DNA of 37,600 nt from positions 1-37,600 of the forward strand of contig QJPH01000359.1 of the NCBI GenBank assembly GCA_003242955.1, written 5' to 3'. Every line of letters begins with the position of its first letter. The first letter of the stretch is position 1. The DNA is from Candidatus Methylumidiphilus alinenensis. Lineage in GTDB: Bacteria > Pseudomonadota > Gammaproteobacteria > Methylococcales > Methylococcaceae. Positions 15,987 through 22,265 of the stretch are shown here, one piece after another. A program made the translations under genes and the position numbers. Under the pieces are notes generated by a model, which was given only the letters and a program-made list of their open reading frames with translations, did no database searches and was not told the origin of the DNA.

Positions 15987-16257
15987 GGCTGGTTCCCAAG
16001 CTCTGCTTCACTTCCATTAAGTTAAGGTATTGCTGAGCCTGTTACCCCCTCTCCCCAACCCCTCCCCCCGAGGGGGGAGGGGCTTTTCTCCCCTCTCCCT
16101 TGCAGGGAGAGGGGCCGGGGGAGAGGGTCTTTTGGCTTAACTTAATGGCAGTGAAGCTCTGCTTGGGAACCCAGTCTTTGAAGCTCCAGCTTCTGTCGGG
16201 ATGGCAAGCTGGAGCTTATAAGGCAAAGGTTCCCAAACTGGAGTTTGGGAACCAGCC
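15987..16257. repeat. Palindromic host repeat GGCTGGTTCCCAAG...CTTGGGAACCAGCC interrupted by a MITE
   Basis: Inverted ends GGCTGGTTCCCAA (from 15987) and TTGGGAACCAGCC (to 16257) frame a repeat with several AAGCT-x-x-AGCTT palindromes. It is split by the 145-bp element at 16009-16153. Removing that element and one 11-bp duplication restores a palindrome GGTTCCCAAGCTCTGCTTGGGAACC. A related repeat lies at 21076-21353. Confidence 0.65.
15998..16164. mobile_element. IS4-like MITE with 11-bp target duplication (copy 1, C-rich core)
   Basis: The element (16009-16153, 145 bp) begins CACTTCCATTAAGTTAAG and ends with the inverted CTTAACTTAATGGCAGTG. It is flanked by exact direct repeats AAGCTCTGCTT (15998-16008 and 16154-16164), a duplication length typical of IS4-family transposases. 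The core is a C/G-rich double hairpin (CCCCTCCCCCCGAGGGGGGAGGGG and CCCTCTCCCTTGCAGGGAGAGGGG types). Confidence 0.88.
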
Positions 16258-16263
16258 AAAATC

Positions 16264-16665
16264 ATGGAGGATAAAACAAAACCAAATCAAGGTATTAAGT
16301 TAAGTCTAAAAAATGGAATTTATGTCGGATTGATTGCTAGTTTGATTGTTGGCCTGATTATGGGATTGTTGGGTTGGCTGTTAGACATAGCGGTAATTGG
16401 TTTGGTTGCCGGTTTAGTTGCTGGCATCACTATCGGACCTATTTTAGGTCTAAACCGTGGCTTGGGCGATGCCATCAAGCATTACGTTCTACGCCTAGTG
16501 CTTTGGCGCAGCGGGAAGACACCTTTCAAATTTGTCCCTTTCCTAGATTATTGCGTCAAACTCATCCTGCTCAAAAAAGTGGGCGGCGGTTATATCTTCA
16601 TACACCGGATGTTGTTGGAATATTTTGCCAAACTTGGGGTTGCCGATGGCAATTCGACAAAATGA
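16264..16665 (+). pseudogene. C-terminal fragment of a NACHT/STAND NTPase-type membrane protein
   Basis: 133 residues: Gly-rich hydrophobic segments (GLIASLIVGLIMGLLGWLL and VIGLVAGLVAGITIG), then HYVLRLVLWRSGKTPFKFVPFLDYCVKLILLKKVGGGYIFIHRMLLEYFAKL. The last part is the signature C terminus of large NACHT-domain proteins, best known from cyanobacteria (pattern LR-x-x-LW-x-x-G...FLDY...KVGGGYIFIHR-x-LLE-x-F). The NTPase and sensor regions that should precede it are missing; the frame begins at an ATG seven bases after the end of a repeat and has no ribosome site. It is therefore probably a remnant left after insertion or deletion, although translation as a small membrane protein cannot be excluded. 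Confidence 0.65.
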
Positions 16666-16733
16666 TGACGCTTGGGTACTCGTTCTAAATTTCCAGTACT
16701 CACCGTTATACTCAAGTCGCTGCGGGAATTGCG

Positions 16734-16937
16734 AGCAATTCTCATTTTGGCTAGAACGTCGTCATTCCGGCAGGGATTGCCGGAATCCAGATGCCATGGA
16801 CGGCAACTCGACGCTCGCAAGTGTTTGATTCAAGGGATGTGCCAGCCCACAGCTTCACATCCCTGTGGACTGGATTCCGGCAATCCCTGCCGGAATGACG
16901 GACCACAGCGTCGTTATGGTTCAAAATGAGAATTGCT
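16734..16937. mobile_element. MITE-like element, TIR AGCAATTCTCATTTTGG, carrying a REP core (copy 2)
   Basis: Ends AGCAATTCTCATTTTGG (16734-16750) and CAAAATGAGAATTGCT (16922-16937) are inverted. The core is a complete REP-like element (16761-16899). No clear target duplication remains. The rest of the 439-base gap around it (16666-17104) holds only the repeat fragment at 16986-17019. Confidence 0.75.
16761..16899. repeat. REP-like element GTCATTCCGGCAGGG...CCCTGCCGGAATGAC
   Basis: 139 bp with long complementary arms (GTCATTCCGGCAGGGATTGC at the left, inverted at the right). Most similar to the copy at 30579-30718, including the internal GTGTTTGATT and CACATCCCTGTGGACTGG segments. Confidence 0.8.
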
Positions 16938-16985
16938 TCCCCCCGGCGTGAGCTGGCAACCCTACGGGTTACAGTAAACCGGCAT

Positions 16986-17019
16986 CCTTGCACTCCCGCA
17001 TCACTTTTAATCACACCCT
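16986..17019. repeat. Half of a dispersed repeat (CCTTGCACTCCCGCA...)
   Basis: CCTTGCACTCCCGCATCACTTTTAATCACACCCT-like segment; 34 bases that match 35560-35595 with a few differences. There it forms the right arm of a long hairpin upstream of nifH. Confidence 0.5.
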
Positions 17020-17104
17020 AGCCGCGGTCGTGTGGCATTGCCCGGAACAAGTGAGTAGGGTAAGATACGATTTAGTAACCGCTACACACCACAAGTGAAC
17101 ACCC

Positions 17105-17374
17105 ATGGCCACCATTGCATTCGACACGTTGAAATATTCCAAACGCCTGAAGGATGCGGGTGTGTCTGACAAACAGGCCGAAGCCGAGGCGGAAGCTTTA
17201 GCCGAAGTCCTTGAGGTCAATCTAAAAGACTTGTCAACCAAGGACGATTTGACCAGGGAAGTGGACTTGCTTCGCCGTGACATGCGCGAGATGGAATTAC
17301 GCATTGTCATCAAGTTAGGCGCGTTAATGGCCTTTTCCATTGGCATCGTCGCCACTTTGGTCAAGCTGTTGTAA
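17105..17374 (+). CDS. Small coiled-coil membrane-anchored protein (DUF1640/CCDC90-like)
   Basis: An 89-residue protein: N-terminal FDTLKYSKRLKDAGVSDKQAEAEAEALAEVL, a charged helical stretch (LSTKDDLTREVDLLRRDMREMELRI, about 40-65, coiled-coil-like) and one C-terminal membrane helix (LGALMAFSIGIVATLVKLL). This is the short bacterial DUF1640 type, related to the C-terminal part of mitochondrial CCDC90/MCUR1 proteins. Function in bacteria is unknown. In many bacteria such genes are dispersed singly. It is convergent with nifA; the two stops are only 17 bases apart, so the ends of their transcripts may overlap. Confidence 0.75.
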   Translation: MATIAFDTLKYSKRLKDAGVSDKQAEAEAEALAEVLEVNLKDLSTKDDLTREVDLLRRDMREMELRIVIKLGALMAFSIGIVATLVKLL

Positions 17375-17391
17375 CGATGGTATGAGTGAGC

Positions 17392-18960
17392 CTAAATGTG
17401 TTTCATCTTAATGTTCAAAATCCTCACCCGATAAGCAATCTGCCGAGGCGTCATGTTAAGAAGGCGGGCGGCTTTGGCCTGCACCCATCCGGCTTGTTCC
17501 AACGCGGCGATGACCTGTTCGCGCTCGTCCATGCCTTCCGTATTGAATTCGGACTTCGCGGTCACGGGTAATCCAAGGGACAGTTCATCCTCAATGCCGG
17601 TCAGCGCGATGGCTTCGCGGTCTATCATGCCTTCGGCACTCATGATGGCAGCCCGCTCCAAGGTGTTTTCCAACTCCCGCACATTGCCGGGCCAGTCGTG
17701 GCGCATCAGTATCCGTATCGCGCTCTCTTTGAGGGCCAGCGGACGGCCGCCTTGTTGTTTTGAAATGCGGGCCAGCAGGTATTCGGCAAGCTGGGGAATA
17801 TCCTCCAATCGTTCCCGCAACGGAGGCATGTTGATCGGCATGACATTGAGGCGGTAATATAAATCCTCGCGGAACTGGCCCTTCTCCACCGCTTCCTCCA
17901 AGTCGCGGTTAGTGGCTGCAATGATGCGCACACGCACTTTGAGGGTTTGAACGCCACCTACCCTTTCAAATTCGCCTTCTTGCAAAACCCGCAACAGTTT
18001 GGCTTGGAATGAGGCCGAGATTTCGCCGATCTCGTCAAGGAAAATTGTGCCTTGGTTGGCCAATTCAAAACGTCCCTTGCGCTGGTTTATAGCCCCTGAA
18101 AAAGCACCCTTTTCATGGCCGAACAGTTCGGACTCCAACAAATTGTCGGGCAGGGCGGCACAATTCAATTTGATAAAGGGTCCGCCGGCGCAGGCTGAGT
18201 GATAGTGGATGGCGTTGGCGATCACTTCCTTGCCGGTGCCCGATTCACCACGGATCAGCACAGTCGTGTTCCATTTTGCCACTTGGCGAACCAAGTCGAA
18301 CACCCGCAACATGGCGGGAGTGTGTCCAATGATGTTCTCAAAGCCGTAGTTTTTGCGCAGGCTTTGTTTAAGCTGGTCGCGCTCCTCGGTCAAGTCCCTT
18401 TGGCGTTGTTCCACGCCGCGCAGCATTTCCACACTTTGTGCGATCAGGTTGGCGACCATTTCTAAAAAACGGGAACGTTCGCCAAGCAGGTGCGCTTCTG
18501 CCGGTTGTGCGGCCAGTACACCCACCACTTCGTCCCCGCCGACGCGGATCGGTGCGCCAATAAAAGGCAGAGCGGGGTCGTAAAGGCCCAACTTGCCAAG
18601 GAAGCGCGGCTCATCGGCAATGCGTTCGACGACTATTGTGTAACCCTCGTCGAGAATAGTGCCAATCACCCCTTCCCCCGGCTCGTAACGGACCGGCTCC
18701 CGGTCGTCCGTGCCGCCGGTCCCTTGCCTGACCGAACAAACCACCAAAGCATCGGTGTTTTTTTCACGCAGCGCCAACATGCCGGAGCGCATACCCGCCC
18801 TTTCGTGCAGCACTTCCAGAACACCTTGGAGCTTGTCGCGAAGTTGCAAAGAGCTATTCAGCACACGGCTGACTTGATACAGGGCATCCAACTCTTGTTC
18901 AATCAGGCGGGTACGATCAGCCGTAGGCATAGGGTCTTTTTCCGCTGTTTTGTTGAGCAT
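17392..18960 (-). CDS. nifA: NifA, sigma-54-dependent activator of nitrogen fixation genes
   Basis: 522 residues, the usual length. An N-terminal GAF domain (about 20-185) is followed by the AAA+ domain with Walker A GESGTGKE (238-245), Walker B TIFLDEIGE (305-313) and the sigma-54 contact loop, here GAFSGA (285-290) rather than the usual GAFTGA. A C-terminal Fis-type helix-turn-helix (VIAALEQAGWVQAKAARLL...) binds TGT-N10-ACA sites. There is no cysteine cluster between the AAA+ and DNA-binding domains, so oxygen sensing should be done by NifL. The gene overlaps the nifL end by 44 bases from the first ATG (18960), or by 14 from the ATG at 18930; either implies translational coupling and balanced NifL:NifA levels. 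NifA should activate nifHDK and nifLA itself. Confidence 0.96.
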   Translation of the reverse strand: MLNKTAEKDPMPTADRTRLIEQELDALYQVSRVLNSSLQLRDKLQGVLEVLHERAGMRSGMLALREKNTDALVVCSVRQGTGGTDDREPVRYEPGEGVIGTILDEGYTIVVERIADEPRFLGKLGLYDPALPFIGAPIRVGGDEVVGVLAAQPAEAHLLGERSRFLEMVANLIAQSVEMLRGVEQRQRDLTEERDQLKQSLRKNYGFENIIGHTPAMLRVFDLVRQVAKWNTTVLIRGESGTGKEVIANAIHYHSACAGGPFIKLNCAALPDNLLESELFGHEKGAFSGAINQRKGRFELANQGTIFLDEIGEISASFQAKLLRVLQEGEFERVGGVQTLKVRVRIIAATNRDLEEAVEKGQFREDLYYRLNVMPINMPPLRERLEDIPQLAEYLLARISKQQGGRPLALKESAIRILMRHDWPGNVRELENTLERAAIMSAEGMIDREAIALTGIEDELSLGLPVTAKSEFNTEGMDEREQVIAALEQAGWVQAKAARLLNMTPRQIAYRVRILNIKMKHI

Positions 18961-20524
18961 GAGTTTGTAATTGAATATGGACCCGGCAACCTTGCCGGTA
19001 GGTAGGGTCGAAACGGATTAGCCCCAAGTGCTGGTTGATCACTTCCTGGACCATGGTCAGACCCATGCCGGAATGACGCCGTCCGCCACCACTTTTGGTT
19101 GAAAAGAAAGGTTCAAAGACCTTGACATGAAGGTTTTCAGGAATGCCGGGGCCGGTGTCTTCAATGCAGACGTGGACGGTTTCCTCATCAGGCCAAGTGG
19201 AAATGCGCAATTCCCTTTTCTGTACACCACTTTGGTTCATCGCGTCGATGGCATTTTCCATGACATGCTTGAACATCGCGCGCAAGAGGTTTTCCTGGCC
19301 CATGATCGAGGGCAATATCGGCGTGGGCTGCCAATCAATCACCACACCTGCGGCCAAAAGGCGCTGGGTAAGAAGGACAATGCACTCATGCAGGATTTGA
19401 TTGAGGTTGACCATGCTCGAAGCGATTTCATCGGTTTCGGGGATGCATTGTTTCAAGCGGTCTAGCGATTCTTCCCCGGCGGCAAGTATCTGTTCGAGGA
19501 TGTCTAGCAAAGCCGGGTTTTGCCGCTCCTCCCCGCGCCGCTCTAGCAAGGTCTTAGCCGCATTCAGCAGATTGATGGGCCCTTGGATGTGGTGCATCGC
19601 CCCGAGCAGGGTTTCCCTGAGGCTTTGAATTTTTTCCTCCTCCGCCATCAACGCCTTCAGTGCGTTGAAACGAATTTCCCCCTCGTTTTTCTTTTGCTGG
19701 GTTACATCATCCAAGGTCAGCAGAAGGTAGGTACGGGAAGTTTGCTTGAAAAACGCGTCCACGCCACCGCTATCGCGGCTGAACCAAGTTCCAGAGCAAG
19801 AGAACCAACGCGGCCCGTGCCGGCCCCCCCGGTCATAGCGGACTTCCCGGTTGCGGAACCCAAGGTTTTTCTCCTTTAGGATATCCCATTCTTTGCCCAT
19901 TTCTTCGCGTAATATTTGCATGAACATCTTAGAGGGTTCACGCAGGCCAAGGTCGCTGTCCATTTTTTTATAGGCTTGATTGTCCAGTACGATACAATCC
20001 GCCTCGTCCAATAAGAGAGTCGCCACCGGCATTGAATCGACCACCGTCTCAATCAGCAATTTTTGATCGACCACCTGTTGTTGCAATTGGTAAACTTCGG
20101 TGATATCCCGGTGCATGCCAATGTAATGAGTGGTTTCCCCCTGCAAATTCAAGATGGGGGCAATGGTCAAATCCGCTAGATAGGGATGTCCGTCGTGATG
20201 GCGGTTAAGCAATAGACCCTGCCAAGGAATTTGCTCCTCCAGTTTGCTCCAAAGTTCTTCGTAAACCTTTCGGGGTGTTCGACGGTCTGAAAGCATGGAT
20301 TGATTACATCCGATGCTCTCATTGGGTGCGTAACCGGTTATCTCTGTAAAGGCTTTGTTTACATAGACAATATTGGCCTTGCTATCGGTAATCGCGATGG
20401 CGATAGGGGCTTGCCGCACAGTTTCAGCGAACAAGCCTTGCGGGAACTTTTGTGTAGGGTGCAGGACTTCGCCACCGGAAGGATTTTCCGGCTCCATGGA
20501 AGGGGCGCTTTGGCTTTTTTTCAT
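18917..20524 (-). CDS. nifL: NifL, flavin PAS anti-activator of NifA
   Basis: 535 residues. PAS1 (about 30-145: APIAIAITDSKANIVYVNKAF...GYAPNES...LLLNRHHDGHPYLADLTIAPILN...GMHRDITE) closely follows the FAD-binding PAS of Azotobacter NifL. PAS2 is about 150-280. A linker with MHHIQGPINLL (about 310-320) corresponds to the histidine region. The C-terminal GHKL ATP-binding domain has HVMENAIDAM, DTGPGIP, FEPFFSTKS and GMGLTMV boxes. NifL is not known to phosphorylate NifA; it binds and inhibits it when oxidized or when fixed nitrogen is high (GlnK input). The start has an AGAGGCGG ribosome site and lies about 30 bases after the predicted start of transcription from the sigma-54 promoter. Confidence 0.95.
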   Translation of the reverse strand: MKKSQSAPSMEPENPSGGEVLHPTQKFPQGLFAETVRQAPIAIAITDSKANIVYVNKAFTEITGYAPNESIGCNQSMLSDRRTPRKVYEELWSKLEEQIPWQGLLLNRHHDGHPYLADLTIAPILNLQGETTHYIGMHRDITEVYQLQQQVVDQKLLIETVVDSMPVATLLLDEADCIVLDNQAYKKMDSDLGLREPSKMFMQILREEMGKEWDILKEKNLGFRNREVRYDRGGRHGPRWFSCSGTWFSRDSGGVDAFFKQTSRTYLLLTLDDVTQQKKNEGEIRFNALKALMAEEEKIQSLRETLLGAMHHIQGPINLLNAAKTLLERRGEERQNPALLDILEQILAAGEESLDRLKQCIPETDEIASSMVNLNQILHECIVLLTQRLLAAGVVIDWQPTPILPSIMGQENLLRAMFKHVMENAIDAMNQSGVQKRELRISTWPDEETVHVCIEDTGPGIPENLHVKVFEPFFSTKSGGGRRHSGMGLTMVQEVINQHLGLIRFDPTYRQGCRVHIQLQTHAQQNSGKRPYAYG

Positions 20525-20565
20525 TATCCGCCTCTTGATCTATCATTGACTGCTATGGTTTGTTA

Positions 20566-20581
20566 AGCAAGCTTGATGCCG
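20566..20581 (-). promoter_or_regulatory. Sigma-54 promoter of nifLA
   Basis: On the minus strand the element reads CGGCATCAAGCTTGCT: GG and GC separated by 10 bases, matching the -24/-12 consensus TGGCAYR-N4-TTGCW except for the first base and one purine. Transcription would start near 20555, about 30 bases before the nifL ATG. Confidence 0.75.
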
Positions 20582-20623
20582 TTAGCCAAGTAGCTGTCAA
20601 ACGTAGGCTTCATAACCATTGCC

Positions 20624-20641
20624 TTGTCGTATATACGACAA
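20624..20641. promoter_or_regulatory. NifA upstream activating site of nifLA (perfect palindrome)
   Basis: TTGTCGTATATACGACAA is a perfect 18-bp palindrome that contains TGT-N10-ACA (20625-20640), the NifA binding consensus. It sits about 78 bases upstream of the predicted start, a normal distance. This implies that NifA (or another activator) autoregulates nifLA. Confidence 0.75.
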
Positions 20642-20800
20642 TCTATAATAAGGACTGGGTTGGCGTTGTGCTATTTCAGACACTCGGCTCAAGCGCGAGA
20701 GGGCTGTGCAGTTACCAACCCCGCCGCGCACTTTTACGCCGCAAGCGGCTCCATCCGGGCTACGACAGGTATTCAAGGCACACTGCGTAACATCATTTAA

Positions 20801-21052
20801 TTAAGCCAACCAAGGGCCAGAAAACTCGCTTCTATTGCTACGCAGGATGCGTTCAAGTTTTTCTGGGTCATTTTTAAGCAAGTCCAGATACTCGCCAGCC
20901 ATTTCAACCCCGTGTAGCCCACCATGTTTCTTAAACTTGGCCAGTGCGACTAGCAATAGCTGGGCGGCTGCCCGCATTTCCCGATCTTCGCCCTCGCCAT
21001 AATGCGTTACCAGTTCTTCATAGAGTGTTTCGACCTTTTCGAGTGGTGTCAT
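20801..21052 (-). CDS. Small hypothetical protein upstream of nifLA
   Basis: An 83-residue, probably all-helical soluble protein (MTPLEKVETLYEELVTHYG...REMRAAAQLLLVALAKFKKHGG...AGEYLDLLKNDPEKLERIL). I do not recognise the family. The ATG has a GAGGA ribosome site at a good distance. It is on the same strand as nifLA, but the nifLA sigma-54 promoter and NifA site lie in the 276-base gap between them, so it is probably a separate unit. Nothing visible links it to nitrogen fixation beyond position. Confidence 0.55.
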   Translation of the reverse strand: MTPLEKVETLYEELVTHYGEGEDREMRAAAQLLLVALAKFKKHGGLHGVEMAGEYLDLLKNDPEKLERILRSNRSEFSGPWLA

Positions 21053-21173
21053 GGCTGGTCCTCATGTTATTTAGCTCGTTCCCAAGCTCCAGCTAGGGAA
21101 CGCGATCTTTGAAGCTCCTGCTTCCCGAGGAACGGTCAACGAACAAGCAGGAGCTTGATAGGCAAGGGTTCCC

Positions 21174-21342
21174 AAGCTGGAGCTTCACTGCCATTAAGTT
21201 AAGAAAAAGCGCGTCGTTCCGGCAGGGATCGCCGGAACCTAGGCTCCATGGATGGTATAGATTGTCGGCATCCCTGCAATCTGGATTCCGGCGGCCCATG
21301 CCGGAATGACGGCTTAACTTAATGGCAGTGAAGCTGGAGCTT
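21174..21342. mobile_element. IS4-like MITE with 12-bp target duplication (copy 2, REP core)
   Basis: The element (21186-21330, 145 bp) begins CACTGCCATTAAGTTAAG and ends with its exact inverted copy CTTAACTTAATGGCAGTG. Exact direct repeats AAGCTGGAGCTT (21174-21185 and 21331-21342) flank it. The core is a REP-like element (21213-21310), unlike the C-rich core of the first copy. Confidence 0.9.
21213..21310. repeat. REP-like element inside the IS4-like MITE
   Basis: 98 bp, GTCGTTCCGGCAGGGATCG ... CCATGCCGGAATGAC. Closest to the copy at 28247-28345; both share CCTAGGCTCCATGGA and CATCCCTGCAATCTGGATTC. Confidence 0.75.
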
Positions 21343-21353
21343 GGGAACCAGCC

Positions 21354-21628
21354 AATCCCCCTACAGCCGGACGGGATTTGTAATCCCGTCCGTAACGTTT
21401 CGTGGTTAGACAGGCATGGTTGCACACACAAAACGTAAGCGACGGGGTTGCAAACCCCGTCGCGCTTCGGGACTGAGGGGGATTTGTAGAACGGGCCACG
21501 CAATCCGGTATTCAGATAATCCCCCCTAGGAAATCCCCCTGCCCCCTTTTGCAAAGGGGGTAGGGGAGATTTCCCCAAAGGGGGGAACGATTCCCGTCCG
21601 AAGTGGCGCGTAATATTAGTTACATTGT
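21354..21628. repeat. Hairpin-rich intergenic stretch
   Basis: No gene seen. It holds consecutive GC hairpins: GGACGGGATT...AATCCCGTCC (21370-21390), CGACGGGGTTGCAAACCCCGTCG (21441-21463) and CCCCCTTTTGCAAAGGGGG (21542-21560), flanked by larger inverted AATCCCCC/GGGGGATT blocks. It lies downstream of the DUF4337 gene and may end its transcription. Confidence 0.5.
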
Positions 21629-22165
21629 TCAAATAAGCAAGCCCCGAACCAAGAAGCCAACTCCGATAACCCCAAATGTAATTGAAACAAACCAAAATGC
21701 ACGACGCTTGGTCAGAACGGAAATTGCACCTATGGCAATGCCGACCTGGAATAGGGTCAGGCTCCGCGAAAGCGGCACATGTTCGCGTAGGTGTTTAATC
21801 GACTCGCGGCCTTTCTCCTCGGCTTTCTGTTTGAGTTCGGCCTTGTGTCCTTTATATTCTAACAGCTTGGCTTCATCCTCGGGATCGGTGTCTTTTTTCA
21901 AAATTAATAGCACCTCTCTCTTGGTTTCAATGACCTTTTCCTTGATGCTATTCGCCTGAAACTCACTCCATGTGTCGCTGGCCTCAATCTGTTCCAACAT
22001 TGCCTCGGTGGCAAAGTGTTCCGCATACAAGGCGGTCACTGCGGCCAATGCGGCCAAAATGGCAGCCGTCAAGGCCACTCCCATCACCCAAGGTTCCGTT
22101 GATTCTTGGGCATGTTCCTCAATAGTTTCGTTTACTTGCTCAAGAGGCACTTCTGGCGTATCCAT
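21629..22165 (-). CDS. DUF4337 membrane protein
   Basis: 178 residues from the ATG at 22165 (MDTPEVPLEQVNETIEEHA...), which has a weak AGGG ribosome site; longer in-frame starts extend to 22276 but would enter the upstream region of the divergent gene. One membrane helix follows the acidic start (PWVMGVALTAAILAALAAVTALYA, about 24-48). A long charged, probably coiled-coil segment comes next (about 60-135), then two C-terminal helices (LFQVGIAIGAISVL and AFWFVSITFGVIGVGFLVRGLLI). This is the DUF4337 layout; function unknown. It is divergent from the large GGDEF-EAL gene with about 100 bases between starts. Confidence 0.75.
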   Translation of the reverse strand: MDTPEVPLEQVNETIEEHAQESTEPWVMGVALTAAILAALAAVTALYAEHFATEAMLEQIEASDTWSEFQANSIKEKVIETKREVLLILKKDTDPEDEAKLLEYKGHKAELKQKAEEKGRESIKHLREHVPLSRSLTLFQVGIAIGAISVLTKRRAFWFVSITFGVIGVGFLVRGLLI

Positions 22166-22265
22166 TTTTTGCCCTAATCTGCTATGAAAAGTTATTTTTA
22201 ATGGCATTATATAGGGCCATGCTGATGAAAAGCGACTATAATGCTTATAGTATAATTTGTAACCG

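Larger units (their letters stand above)
21076..21353. repeat. Palindromic host repeat GTTCCCAAGCTCCAGC...GCTGGAGCTTGGGAACC interrupted by a MITE
   Basis: A repeat of GTTCCCAAGCT and AGCTCCTGCTTC-type palindromes, related to the one at 15987-16257. The IS4-like element at 21186-21330 lies in its right palindrome. It fills the first half of the 576-base gap upstream of the small hypothetical gene. Confidence 0.6.

Noticed and set aside
16600-17014. Small genes in the gap between the NACHT fragment and the DUF1640 gene
   Set aside because: All open frames there run through the TIR element and REP core and their translations repeat those of other REP copies (for example DSGNPCRND), so they are repeat shadows.
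18917-20524. Ordinary sensor histidine kinase
   Set aside because: PAS1, the order of domains and the overlap with nifA match NifL; the histidine region has the NifL-type QGPIN sequence and not a standard H-box.
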